NCBI RefSeq assembly: GCF_035609205.1
Contig: NZ_CP141184.1
Location: 6,066,501 to 6,130,500, forward strand
Direction: 5' to 3'
DNA from: Hymenobacter sp. GOD-10R
GTDB lineage: Bacteria > Bacteroidota > Bacteroidia > Cytophagales > Hymenobacteraceae
Length of the DNA: 64,000 nucleotides
Shown piece after piece: positions 18,145-26,483 of this stretch. The first letter of the stretch is position 1; the number at the start of each line of letters is the position of its first letter. Position numbers and translations under genes: made by a program. The notes beneath the pieces are model-generated. The model was not told where the DNA came from and did not search any database. It saw nothing but the letters and a program-made list of their open reading frames with translations.

Positions 18145-18813
18145 ATGAAATTGTATCTATCATTGGCGGCATTATGTATGGCTCTAGCTTCTACAGCACC
18201 TAGCTATGCGCAAACAAACACGCTAACCCCAAGTACGCCGAGCTCGCCTTCGGTTCTACCCCGCAAAACTATGCTCAAGGCAGGAGTCGGGATAGGGCGT
18301 GGTTTTGCAATAAGCAGGTATGACGGTTTGGGTTTACCGATTGTCTTAGGCGTAGAGCATAGGCTAACGGATAAAATTACTGCTTACGCAAACCTTACTT
18401 CTGCGCTACAGCTGGCTAACGGTCACTCCCCCTATTACCAAACGTTTTTCAGACGTGCTGTTGCGAGACTAGGTGGCCGGTACTACTACAACCAGGCAGG
18501 ACGGATGCAACATCATAGGCCTGCAGGACCTTTCGTTGGCAACTACATAGCGCTGCAAGCTAGCACTGATCTGGTGCCATATCGAGCCCCACTTGATGCT
18601 CGAACCTACATCCTGTATGACTACTCTGCCGTTTCCGCTTTGTGGGGTATGCAACGGCGGTTGGGGAATCTGCTATTGTATGATTTGAGCGCAGGAATCG
18701 GTCTTATGAACGATTTGAGACGGAAGTATAACCGCACAGACTACACTTTTTCGCTCTACCGCCCGCTCCTGCTACTCCCTGAGCTAAACTTACACTTGAG
18801 CTTAGCTCGCTAG
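18145..18813 (+). CDS. Secreted barrel-like protein, paralogue A
   Basis: The family was not recognised. The 222-residue product has a signal peptide (LAALCMALASTAPSYAQ). Alternating strand-like sequence follows (LKAGVGIGRGFAIS, LPIVLGVEHRLTDKITAYANL), which suggests an outer-membrane beta-barrel or sandwich. The central block RYYYNQAGRMQHHRPAG and VGNYIALQ is shared almost exactly with the next gene downstream. It ends with ELNLHLSLAR. The downstream paralogue follows after 31 bases on the same strand, so both are probably transcribed together. Its 5' flank contains no exact TAnnTTTG box. Confidence 0.6.
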   Translation: MKLYLSLAALCMALASTAPSYAQTNTLTPSTPSSPSVLPRKTMLKAGVGIGRGFAISRYDGLGLPIVLGVEHRLTDKITAYANLTSALQLANGHSPYYQTFFRRAVARLGGRYYYNQAGRMQHHRPAGPFVGNYIALQASTDLVPYRAPLDARTYILYDYSAVSALWGMQRRLGNLLLYDLSAGIGLMNDLRRKYNRTDYTFSLYRPLLLLPELNLHLSLAR

Positions 18814-18844
18814 TCCATCATTAACCACTATTTCTTCGTTTTAT

Positions 18845-19543
18845 ATGCAACTGCCTTTATGGTGCGCAGCTTCGCTGGCAGCTCTTGCTTCAGCATTACC
18901 TAGTCAAGCGCAAACGTCACCGTACGAAACCTCACCAACTTCCGATGCAAGCACTGCTATGTCGCGCAAAACAATGTTCAAGCTAGGGCTAGGACTGCAT
19001 CGTACGTTCACGGGTTTTCGTGGTGTACGCCTGCCTATCACGCTGGGCGTAGAGCGCCAGCTAGGGTCTAAATTTTCCGTTTACGGGAATTTGGTTACAG
19101 ACCTTGATCTACGTGAACGTCCAGTATATTATCTGATCGGTCCTTCTGCTGCAACTACCTTTCGCCCCCCTTTTCTGAGCCGCTACGTTATCGAAGCAGG
19201 AAGCCGTTATTATTACAATCAAGCGGCGCGCATGTGCCACAACCGAGCAGCCGGTTCTCTTGTAGGAAACTTTATAGCGCTGCAAACCAACGTTGACTTT
19301 GAGCCTTTCTACACAGGTGAGCGTCCCCAACGCATGCATTATTCCTTTGCTGGGTTATCGGCACAATGGGGAATGCAACGGCGGTTGGGCACTATCGCCT
19401 TATTCGATTTTAGCGTTGGGCCCGGTATATATAACAAAGAATATATCCGCTATACACATAACGGCACCTACTATCAATCTAACACCTATCATCGTGTAGA
19501 GCTTGGCGTAGAACTGAATTTGCGTCTGAGCATAGTTCGATAA
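18845..19543 (+). CDS. Secreted barrel-like protein, paralogue B
   Basis: This is a tandem duplicate of the preceding gene, with 232 residues. Shared landmarks are the signal peptide ending in PSQAQTSP, the motif RKTMFKLGLGLHR, LPITLGVERQLGSKFSVYGNL, the block RYYYNQAARMCHNRAAG with VGNFIALQ, the segment QWGMQRRLG, and the terminal strand ELNLRLSIVR. Divergence is greatest in the loop after the first four strands, where this copy has an insertion around YYLIGPSAATTFRPP. This is what surface loops of a barrel under diversifying pressure would look like. Function unknown. Confidence 0.6.
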   Translation: MQLPLWCAASLAALASALPSQAQTSPYETSPTSDASTAMSRKTMFKLGLGLHRTFTGFRGVRLPITLGVERQLGSKFSVYGNLVTDLDLRERPVYYLIGPSAATTFRPPFLSRYVIEAGSRYYYNQAARMCHNRAAGSLVGNFIALQTNVDFEPFYTGERPQRMHYSFAGLSAQWGMQRRLGTIALFDFSVGPGIYNKEYIRYTHNGTYYQSNTYHRVELGVELNLRLSIVR

Positions 19544-19560
19544 GCAGTTCCCTGCCAAAG

Positions 19561-19620
19561 GGTATTCTGAGCAAGAGTACTTCTTCAAAGCTAGTCTCCT
19601 GGCAACTTGCTCAGAGTACC
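19561..19620. terminator. Hairpin between convergent genes
   Basis: Arms GGTATTCTGAGCAAG (19561-19575) and CTTGCTCAGAGTACC (19606-19620) match at 14 of 15 positions around a 30-base loop. They lie between paralogue B and the DUF72 gene. Confidence 0.55.
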
Positions 19621-19622
19621 TC

Positions 19623-20534
19623 TCAGAACAAACTTCCCTGTACCGGCTGCGGGATGATGCGCGGCGGCACTACATTCAACCCTGTTAGTGCATTAAGCCT
19701 CTCCAGAAAGCGCTGCGTCCAGATGGGCGAGTGCATGATATCCTTTTGATGCACAAATAAATAGGCCGTTTGCAAGCCCGCGCCTAGCCAAGCAGCTAGG
19801 CGCTCGGCCCACGCATCGGCGCGGGCATAGTCGCTCGGTACTAAGCCGTGGCCGTTGAAGCGAATGAAGGCCACGGGCGTGGTCAGGCGCATGTGCATCA
19901 CGTCGCGGCGGCCGGCCACGTCGCTAATGACTAGTGTTTTACCTAGGGCTTCGAGCATGGCAAACACCGACTCACGCAAACCCGGATCGGAGAACCAGGC
20001 TGGGTGGCGCAGCTCGACGGCCAGCGGCACGTAGTCAGGAAAGTCGAGCAGATAGCGCTCTAGACGGGGCAGGTGCTCGGGGCCGAAGGTGGGCGGCAGT
20101 TGTAAGAAGGCCCAGCCAAGCCGGTCTTCCAAGCCACTAATGGCCCGGCAGAACGTGGTGGTAAGGTCGTCGGCGTTGTACAGCTCCCGGTCGTGGCTGA
20201 TGATCTGCGGAATCTTCGGGCAGAACTGAAAGCCCGCGGGCGTCGCGTCGCGCCACTTGCGTACCGTGGGCCCATCGGGAATGCGGTAGTGCGTCGTATT
20301 TAGCTCGATGCTGTTGAACTGCCGGGCGTAGTGATGCAGGTAATCGGCATCCTTAATACCAGCTGGAAAGTAAGAACCCAACCACGCCTTATTAGTCCAG
20401 ATTGGACATCCTACGAACACCCTAGGTGCTGGCGCCGCGGCTTGCGAGCGGGCAAGTACCGCGGCTGTTTCGGGGTGGTCGGTAGGGAGACGAAAGTCAA
20501 CGTAGCGCAGGTCGGAAAGGCGGCCAAAATCCAT
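19623..20534 (-). CDS. DUF72 (YecE-like) TIM-barrel protein
   Basis: This 303-residue protein belongs to the DUF72 family, whose members fold as TIM barrels with unknown activity. Recognisable segments are FVGCPIWTNKAWLGSYFP at the N-terminus and HHYARQFNSIELNTTHYR, which has the family's NSIE/Y core. Others are GFQFCPKIPQIISHDREL, FLQLPPTFGPE, LAVELRHPAWF, and a C-terminal AYLFVHQKDIMHSP. The ATG at MDFGRLSD is chosen over an upstream start that would add 58 unrelated residues. It is a single gene, convergent with the tandem barrel genes. Confidence 0.85.
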   Translation of the reverse strand: MDFGRLSDLRYVDFRLPTDHPETAAVLARSQAAAPAPRVFVGCPIWTNKAWLGSYFPAGIKDADYLHHYARQFNSIELNTTHYRIPDGPTVRKWRDATPAGFQFCPKIPQIISHDRELYNADDLTTTFCRAISGLEDRLGWAFLQLPPTFGPEHLPRLERYLLDFPDYVPLAVELRHPAWFSDPGLRESVFAMLEALGKTLVISDVAGRRDVMHMRLTTPVAFIRFNGHGLVPSDYARADAWAERLAAWLGAGLQTAYLFVHQKDIMHSPIWTQRFLERLNALTGLNVVPPRIIPQPVQGSLF

Positions 20535-20881
20535 AAAGCAAAGTACGGCAAAACGGATTGGTACGTGGCTCTTACTCCATAGCAAATTTCCAAGAGTTTT
20601 GCAACCCGGTTTTGGACTATAATCCGGAAGGAATGCCAAAATTTTTTCAGCGGCGGATAGTCTTATTTCCACGGGTCTTTCTCGTGCTCCTGCTATAGTG
20701 CAAAACATGGCTTAACTAAACACAAATGCAGATTTTGGGCAATTCAGCTGGATAAATTAAATGCAAATTTTCTTTGAAAAGGATAAATGGCACGGTTTGG
20801 GCGCAGGGCCAACACCCGGCTATATACGGTCGGTTCTAGAAGGTACTTCTAGTTTTGTCCCGTTCACCAATCAATGACAGA
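20535..20881 (+). other. Intergenic region upstream of rlpA with two promoter-like boxes
   Basis: No gene is seen in about 350 bases. TAGTTTTG at 20850-20857 fits the TAnnTTTG -7 consensus and sits 25 bases before the rlpA ATG. Further upstream, TGGCACG at 20788-20794 followed by GC at 20801-20802 has the spacing of a sigma-54 -24/-12 element, but the -12 half reads GGGC rather than TTGC. Confidence 0.4.
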
Positions 20882-21706
20882 ATGACGTTGCGTATTCGAC
20901 TGCACTCTTTTGGCTTGTTGCTAGCTATTTCTCTTTTCCTGTTTGTTTTCGGTTTGCAGGCGGCTTGTGCTGCCTCAGGAGAGGATGAAAACACTGGCGC
21001 TGCCAAGGCAGCCGTAATCCGTGGCCGCGCCTCCTGGTACGGCCGCGAACACCAAGGTCAGGCTACCAGCAGTGGCGAACGGTTCAACCGTTTCAAGTAC
21101 ACTTGCGCTCATCGTAGCCTTCCTTTCGGCACCCGCTTACGAGTTACCAATCCTGATAACGGCAAAGCCGTCGTGGTACGCGTCACCGACCGCGGCCCTT
21201 TCCGCCACCAACGCGTGCTCGACCTTTCGGAGGTAGCCGCCCGCCCCTTGGATATCGTGCAGCACGGCGCCGTTGACGTGGTGGCCGAAATAGTGGCCGA
21301 AGACACCCCGCTAGGTCCTACCGAAGCTCCCAACGACCTAGAGGCTTTGCTCCTCGCCACCGATACCACTCAAACGCTGGCTAGTGCTCCCGTAGAAGTA
21401 GTGATGGCGGCAGCAGCTCCGGCCGTAGCCACGAAGCTAGCTTTCATCGTACAGGCCGGCACTTTCTCCGATGCTCACAACGCGCAAGGCCAACTGACCA
21501 AGATTCAGAAGATCGACGCCTCGTTGCCAGCGACTATCGAAGCAGAAACCGCTAGCGAGAAAGCATTGAACCGTGTGCTCGTAGGTCAGTTCGACACCTG
21601 GAGCAACGCCAAAAAGGTACGCCGCCAACTCAAGCAGCACGGCATCAACGCCCTCGTGCGACGTGTGCCTGCTGCAGCCACTCCCGTGCAAGTTGCTGCA
21701 AAATAA
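20882..21706 (+). CDS. rlpA: RlpA-like lytic transglycosylase with SPOR domain
   Basis: RlpA cleaves glycan strands lacking stem peptides, usually at the division septum. The 274-residue protein begins with a signal-like hydrophobic segment. The double-psi beta-barrel spans about residues 40-130: GRASWYGREHQGQATSSGERF, then CAHRSLPFGTRLRV with the conserved His, and VRVTDRGPF with the conserved Asp. A linker leads to a C-terminal SPOR domain (AFIVQAGTFSDAHNAQGQL to GINALVRRV), which binds denuded septal peptidoglycan. The ATG at MTLRIRLHSF is chosen. The upstream TTG alternative coincides with a promoter-like TAGTTTTG box. Confidence 0.9.
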   Translation: MTLRIRLHSFGLLLAISLFLFVFGLQAACAASGEDENTGAAKAAVIRGRASWYGREHQGQATSSGERFNRFKYTCAHRSLPFGTRLRVTNPDNGKAVVVRVTDRGPFRHQRVLDLSEVAARPLDIVQHGAVDVVAEIVAEDTPLGPTEAPNDLEALLLATDTTQTLASAPVEVVMAAAAPAVATKLAFIVQAGTFSDAHNAQGQLTKIQKIDASLPATIEAETASEKALNRVLVGQFDTWSNAKKVRRQLKQHGINALVRRVPAAATPVQVAAK

Positions 21707-21725
21707 AGCCTAGCTCTTTGCCTCT

Positions 21726-21763
21726 AATGACACCCTGGCCTCACAGTTGGGGTGTCATTTTTT
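21726..21763 (+). terminator. Intrinsic terminator after rlpA
   Basis: Arms AATGACACCC and GGGTGTCATT enclose a 14-base loop and are followed by six T residues. Confidence 0.85.
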
Positions 21764-21862
21764 ATGCGGATTGCTGGCTAGCAGCCTACGACGTGTATGA
21801 GCAAACTCGTAGCCAAGCAGACCGTCCTTGTTTATTAACAGCTAGGTCGTTACTTGCCATCT

Positions 21863-24322
21863 ATGATACGATGGCTCAAGGCAATCCTAGCTTTACTTGT
21901 AACAGTGGCGCTGACGTGGGCGCTGAATACGCGCCTGGGCGCCGTGCCGCCGTTTGGCAAGTTTCTAAGTCCTTTTCGGGGCTTTTGGCGCAATGGTGAA
22001 TCGGCAGCCGATTTTCTCGCGCAGCAAACGTTGGCGATGCCTGGCTTGCAGCAACCCGTGCAAGTGCGCTTCGACGACCAACGGGTGCCGCACATCTTCG
22101 CCCAGAACGACCACGACCTATACTACGCCCAAGGCTACCTCACGGCCCGCGACCGGCTTTGGGAGATGGATTTTATCACGCACGTAGCGGCGGGGCGGCT
22201 GTCGGAAATAGTGGGCAAAGACCGGCTGGAAACGGATCGTTTCTTCCGGCGCATGGGCATGGTACACGGTGCCCATAAATCACTCGACACGGCAATGGCC
22301 GACCCCACCGTTCGTACGGTAATTACTTCGTACTCTGATGGCATCAATGCCTATATCAATTCGCTGACGCCTAGCACGTATCCGTTCGAGTACAAGTTGC
22401 TCGACTACGCACCCGAGCCCTGGGCACCGCTGAAGTGTGCGTTGATTCTGAAGTACATGGCGTTTGACCTCACAGGCCGCTCCGACGACTTGCGCCTCAG
22501 CAATGCCCTCGGTAAGTACGGCCGCGAGGTAGTCCGCGACTTATTTCCCGATTACCCGTTGCGCGAGGACCCAGTGATACCGGAAGGCACGCCGCTCGAC
22601 TTCAAGCCGGTGCCGGTTCCCCCGGCCCCCACCAGGTTCGAGGCCGATTATTCGCCTTTGGTGCCGCAAAACCAGCCCGACCCCGAGCTAGGTTCCAACA
22701 ACTTTGCTGTGAGTGGCGCAAAGTCGGCCACGGGCTATCCCATGCTCGCCAACGACCCGCACTTGCAGCTCAATCTACCTAGCATCTGGTACCAATCGCA
22801 ACTCGCCGCGCCGGGCGTGAACGTGTGCGGGGTATCGATTCCGGGCGTGCCATTCGTCATTATTGGGTTCAATGAGCAAGTGGCCTGGGGCGTGACCAAT
22901 ACCTATGCCGACGTGCTCGACTGGTACCAGCTGAAGTTTAAAGACAACACCCGCCGCGAGTACTGGCACGATGGCCGCTGGAAGCCAGTGCGTCGCGTAG
23001 TAGAGCACATCAAGGTGCGCGGACAGCCCGACCAGCTCGATACAGTGCTCTACACCCACCACGGCCCCGTTGTGTACGACCGGCAACTGAGCCCGCAGCA
23101 AAAGAAAGCGTTTCCTTTTGCTACCCAAACGCCCATCCTGCATGCCATGCGCTGGGTGAACCACGACGACGCCAACGAATTTTTAACCTTTTACCGCCTC
23201 AATCGCGCCCATAACTATCAGGACTACACCACTGCGCTTGCTACGTACGGCGCACCGGCTCAGAACTTCATCTTTGCTGACAGTCAGAAGGATATTGCCA
23301 TCTGGCCCAATGGCTTGCTACCGCTAAAATGGAAAGAGCAAGGCAAGTTTGTGATGGACGGCACCAATCCGGCTTACGATTGGCAAGGTTGGATTCCGTC
23401 GGCGCAAAACCCGCATGTGAAGAACCCGCCCCGGGGCTTTGTGTCGTCGGCCAACCAGTTTTCGGCTAATCCGAAGGACTACCCTTATTACCTCAACTGG
23501 AACTACGGCGACTACGAGCGGGGGCACCGTATCAACGAGCGCTTGGCCCGTATGAACCAGGTCACGCCCGACAGCCTGCGCGTGTTGCAGAACGACAACC
23601 TAGGTCTGAATGCGCAGTTGATGCTCCCGCGCATGCTGGCGCTTGTTGCTTCGCAACAGCTCTCGACGCCACAGCAGCAGGTCTACAACGAACTTCGCGG
23701 CTGGAACTACTATTATGATGCGCATGCTACTGGCCCCAGTGTCTTTGAATTGTGGTACAACAACCTAGCAAAGCGCATCTGGGAGGATGACTTTGGTAAA
23801 GCCACTGGTTTGGAAATGCGTTACCCGACCCGCGACCGAACCAACACGCTCATCCTGCAAGAGCCAAACTCCCGCTGGATCGACGACACCCGCACCCCAG
23901 CCAAGGAGACTCTGGCGGAGCTAGCTCGCGCGTCGTTCCGGTTTGCCGCCGATTCGCTCACCCGTAAGTTTGGTCCGCTTGGCCCTAAATGGGCGTGGGC
24001 CAACCAGAAAAGCACTGACATCCTGCATCTAGCCCAGCTACCCGGCTTCGGCCACATGGACTTAGATGTGGGCGGCGGAGCCGGCATTGTGAATGCCACC
24101 TCCGAGCGCAATGGCCCTTCGTGGCGCATGGTGGTGGCCCTAGGTCCGCAGGTACAAGCCTACGGCTTATTTCCCGGCGGCGAATCTGGCAACCCCGGCT
24201 CCCCCTTCTACGACGACATGATTGAGCCCTGGAGCAAAGGGCAGCTGCACCCGCTGGTGTTCCTGCGTAGCGCCGATGAGAAAAATCCGCGGGTGAAAGC
24301 GGCGTGGGAGTTAACGCGTTGA
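21863..24322 (+). CDS. Penicillin-acylase family N-terminal nucleophile amidase
   Basis: This 819-residue family S45 enzyme is made as a precursor that autocleaves into alpha and beta chains and hydrolyses amide bonds of penicillins, N-acyl homoserine lactones or other acyl-amides. An N-terminal membrane segment (AILALLVTVALTWAL) is followed by the alpha chain (VRFDDQRVPHIFAQNDHDLYYAQGYLTARDRLWEMD). The maturation site is LGSNNFAVSG, so Ser at about residue 278 becomes the beta-chain nucleophile. Further conserved segments are NDPHLQLNLPSIWY, GFNEQVAWGVTNTYADV and the C-terminal GESGNPGSPFYDDM. ATG is preferred over TTG three codons upstream. The true substrate cannot be told from sequence. 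The protein may be membrane-anchored in the periplasm. Confidence 0.88.
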   Translation: MIRWLKAILALLVTVALTWALNTRLGAVPPFGKFLSPFRGFWRNGESAADFLAQQTLAMPGLQQPVQVRFDDQRVPHIFAQNDHDLYYAQGYLTARDRLWEMDFITHVAAGRLSEIVGKDRLETDRFFRRMGMVHGAHKSLDTAMADPTVRTVITSYSDGINAYINSLTPSTYPFEYKLLDYAPEPWAPLKCALILKYMAFDLTGRSDDLRLSNALGKYGREVVRDLFPDYPLREDPVIPEGTPLDFKPVPVPPAPTRFEADYSPLVPQNQPDPELGSNNFAVSGAKSATGYPMLANDPHLQLNLPSIWYQSQLAAPGVNVCGVSIPGVPFVIIGFNEQVAWGVTNTYADVLDWYQLKFKDNTRREYWHDGRWKPVRRVVEHIKVRGQPDQLDTVLYTHHGPVVYDRQLSPQQKKAFPFATQTPILHAMRWVNHDDANEFLTFYRLNRAHNYQDYTTALATYGAPAQNFIFADSQKDIAIWPNGLLPLKWKEQGKFVMDGTNPAYDWQGWIPSAQNPHVKNPPRGFVSSANQFSANPKDYPYYLNWNYGDYERGHRINERLARMNQVTPDSLRVLQNDNLGLNAQLMLPRMLALVASQQLSTPQQQVYNELRGWNYYYDAHATGPSVFELWYNNLAKRIWEDDFGKATGLEMRYPTRDRTNTLILQEPNSRWIDDTRTPAKETLAELARASFRFAADSLTRKFGPLGPKWAWANQKSTDILHLAQLPGFGHMDLDVGGGAGIVNATSERNGPSWRMVVALGPQVQAYGLFPGGESGNPGSPFYDDMIEPWSKGQLHPLVFLRSADEKNPRVKAAWELTR

Positions 24323-24359
24323 AACCTGTGTAGCAAACCTAGCTTTTCACTGAGCTGCC

Positions 24360-24833
24360 ATGACGTACTACCTAGCTTTTTGGCTCATGTTGCTGCCTTT
24401 TACCATTGTAGCCCAAACCAAACAACTCGGTACTTCTGCTAAAGCTTCCAGCCAGAAGCCTGTGATATACGCCTGGGTACAACATATGCCTACCTACCCA
24501 AATGGCGGCAAACGCGGGGCGCTCCTCTACCTTGCAAAGCATGTTCGCCTGCCGGAGGAAGTGAAGGCAGGCCGAATAGACGGTTTGGTTTTCGTGGAAT
24601 TTGTAGTAAATGAAATAGGCAAAGTTCAGGCACCTAGGATCCAAAAAGGTCTCTCGCCGGCTACGAATGCTGAAGCGCTACGCGTCATCCAGAGCTTACC
24701 TGCTTGGCGGCCTGGTCGTGAAAGTGGAGTACCAGTGGCTGTCTCCGTGATCTTGCCCGTCTCGTTTAGCCGCGAGCCTTACAAGCTTCCAAAGGATGTA
24801 GATGACTTGTTCTCAATAGAAGTTGCTCCATAA
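24360..24833 (+). CDS. Secreted stand-alone TonB C-terminal domain protein 1
   Basis: The 157-residue product has a short signal peptide (YYLAFWLMLLPFTIVAQ) and then only a TonB C-terminal domain. That domain includes YAWVQHMPTYPNGGKRGALLYLAKHV, the strand GLVFVEFVVNEIGKV and EALRVIQSLPAWRPGRESG. Classical TonB has a cytoplasmic membrane anchor that couples to ExbBD. This protein has no retained membrane helix or proline-rich spacer, so it probably cannot transduce energy by itself. It is followed after 12 bases by a close paralogue on the same strand and follows the penicillin-acylase gene by 37 bases. Confidence 0.75.
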   Translation: MTYYLAFWLMLLPFTIVAQTKQLGTSAKASSQKPVIYAWVQHMPTYPNGGKRGALLYLAKHVRLPEEVKAGRIDGLVFVEFVVNEIGKVQAPRIQKGLSPATNAEALRVIQSLPAWRPGRESGVPVAVSVILPVSFSREPYKLPKDVDDLFSIEVAP

Positions 24834-24845
24834 TATGTCACTTAT

Positions 24846-25325
24846 ATGAAGCATGCTATCATCTGCGGCCTTGCTTTGCTAGTGCTGCCCGCAGCCGCCC
24901 AAAGCAGCCAACAGGCAACTAACCAAACGGCCACCGTGCAACCCACAAGTTCGAAGCGTATTGTGTACTCCTACGTGGAACACCTGCCGAACTATCCGAA
25001 TGGCGGGTTGAGTGGCGCACTCCGTTACTTTGCCCAAAACGTGAACCTGCCGGAAGAAGTAAAATCGGGTCGCGTGCAAGGACGGGTATTTGTAAGCTTT
25101 GTAGTTGATGAGACGGGGAAAGTGCAGGATGCTACTGTCATGCGTGGCCTTTCGCCAGCTATCGACTCAGAAGCGCTGCGCGTAGTTCGGAGCATGTCCC
25201 AGTGGATACCAGGGAGTCAGAATGGTATTAATGTAGCCGTGTCCATGACAGTGCCCGTTATGTTCAGCCTCACCGCACCTGAGATTCCAAACAACATACA
25301 AGATCTATCTTCTGTGTGCCAGTAG
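24846..25325 (+). CDS. Secreted stand-alone TonB C-terminal domain protein 2
   Basis: This is a tandem paralogue of the previous gene, with 159 residues. The signal peptide is IICGLALLVLPAAAQ. The domain reads YSYVEHLPNYPNGGLSGALRYFAQNV, then RVFVSFVVDETGKVQ and EALRVVRSMSQWIPGSQNG. The PNGG turn, the G-VFV-F-V strand and the W-PG-NG segment are the shared TonB-CTD landmarks. Identity to the upstream copy is high enough to indicate local duplication. The C-terminal tail, after PVMFSLTAPE, has no match. Possible roles include a decoy, a plug-binding partner of a TonB receptor, or a structural periplasmic protein. All of these are speculative. Confidence 0.75.
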   Translation: MKHAIICGLALLVLPAAAQSSQQATNQTATVQPTSSKRIVYSYVEHLPNYPNGGLSGALRYFAQNVNLPEEVKSGRVQGRVFVSFVVDETGKVQDATVMRGLSPAIDSEALRVVRSMSQWIPGSQNGINVAVSMTVPVMFSLTAPEIPNNIQDLSSVCQ

Positions 25326-25393
25326 TAGTTGCCCAAGCACATCGAAGAGAAGACTTAATTACGATTGAATTATCATTCCATTCTTCTTTACTC

Positions 25394-25768
25394 ATGCTCC
25401 TCTTCTTACTCATCTTAGCTATCACTGCACTAGCCCAACTATTCCTCCCCTGGTGGATCGTGGCGCCAATTGCCTTCCTGCTAGCGGCGAGGCTAGGTCG
25501 CACGGGTGGGCGGAGCTTCTTGGCTGGGTTTGCCGGTGTAGGGCTAGGCTGGGCAGTAGTCGCGGCATGGCGAAACGTTGGCAACGATGGGTTGCTCGCA
25601 CACCGCGTAGCCCAACTTCTCCCGCTTGGCGGCAGTAGCTGGGCGCTGGTGCTGGTCACGGCTATTGTAGGGGGCTTGGTTGGAGGAGTGGCGGCGCTAG
25701 CGGGCTGCTGGCTACGACAAGCTCTGCAAACCACTGCCACCCCAGCCGAAAGAAGTACCGTCCGCTAG
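25394..25768 (+). CDS. Small membrane protein of unknown function
   Basis: This is a 124-residue protein with three to four hydrophobic segments: LLFLLILAITALAQLFLP, WWIVAPIAFLLAARLG, SFLAGFAGVGLGWAVVAA, and ALVLVTAIVGGLVGGVAALAGCWL. The LFLPWW-APIAF start is typical of a conserved but uncharacterised Bacteroidota membrane protein. The ATG at MLLFLLIL is used. An earlier in-frame start would overlap the preceding TonB-domain gene and add a polar stretch. A short basic or polar tail follows the last helix. Confidence 0.6.
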   Translation: MLLFLLILAITALAQLFLPWWIVAPIAFLLAARLGRTGGRSFLAGFAGVGLGWAVVAAWRNVGNDGLLAHRVAQLLPLGGSSWALVLVTAIVGGLVGGVAALAGCWLRQALQTTATPAERSTVR

Positions 25769-25977
25769 CCTTGCTACGTAGGCTGGCACAGCACAGTGGC
25801 TTTCCCGTCGCAGCTACTCTATAGCCTGGTTACCACGGTTCTGCTTCGCGGCAAAAGCACACAATCCTTTTTGTTTTCGGCGAAACAGCTGGGGCTGAAT
25901 GGCGTATCTTTTTATTAGGTCGCGGGCGCAACATCCAGTCGACCTAGCCCCTTCCCACCACTATAACTTTTGCGATT

Positions 25978-26262
25978 ATGTCGAAGCAATCTGGAAAACG
26001 CAGCCAACACGACCCCATGGCTGGGCCGAATGTCAACAGCGAGAAGATCAGCAATCAATCGTCGGAGAAGGCACAGCACGCCGGCTCCACCGACCACAGC
26101 CGCTCGGTACGGAGTGGCTTGTCGGGCCAAGCTAGCCAGCCGCACATAGCCACCGGCGAAAACATGAAAGACCAAGTTACCGGTGATATGGAAAGCGGTA
26201 CCGGCCTAACGACTCCTACCGACGAAGGACAAGCTCCTCAAAGTGGCAGCCGCCATGGCTAA
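25978..26262 (+). CDS. Small hydrophilic protein of unknown function
   Basis: This 94-residue, highly polar and probably disordered protein is rich in Ser, Gly, Gln, His and Lys (MSKQSGKRSQHDPM, then EKISNQSSEKAQHAGSTDHS). It contains no hydrophobic core and no signal peptide. The composition resembles small stress-associated hydrophilic proteins, but no family signature is recognised. A near-consensus promoter stretch TATAACTTTTG lies immediately upstream, and an intrinsic terminator follows within 35 bases. This supports a real, independently transcribed gene. Confidence 0.6.
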   Translation: MSKQSGKRSQHDPMAGPNVNSEKISNQSSEKAQHAGSTDHSRSVRSGLSGQASQPHIATGENMKDQVTGDMESGTGLTTPTDEGQAPQSGSRHG

Positions 26263-26294
26263 GCAGCCACTCTTTTACCACGTACAGAAACATC

Positions 26295-26328
26295 AAAAAG
26301 GCCAGCTCTCCCGAGAGCCGGCCTTTTT
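26295..26328 (+). terminator. Intrinsic terminator
   Basis: Arms AAAAAGGCCAGCTCTC and GAGAGCCGGCCTTTTT pair with one internal mismatch and a CC loop, 32 bases after the small hydrophilic gene. Confidence 0.85.
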
Positions 26329-26380
26329 CGTTCCTCATTAGTAGCTAGGTAAGTGGTCTTACATCAGTAAGGATGGAAAA

Positions 26381-26476
26381 AGAACGTCATGCTGAGCTTG
26401 TCGAAGCATCTCTACCGCCAAAGTAAATGATTATCACTGCGGTAGAGATGCTTCGACTAGCTCAGCATGACGTTCT
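26381..26476. repeat. Long intergenic inverted repeat
   Basis: Two 38-base arms (26381-26418 and 26439-26476) are complementary at 37 positions around a 20-base spacer. The core CGTCATGCTGAGC...CGAAGCATCTCT resembles a repeat I have seen dispersed in several bacterial genomes. It lies immediately after a gene terminator and a few bases from the next gene's stop codon. Confidence 0.9.
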
Positions 26477-26483
26477 AAATAAG

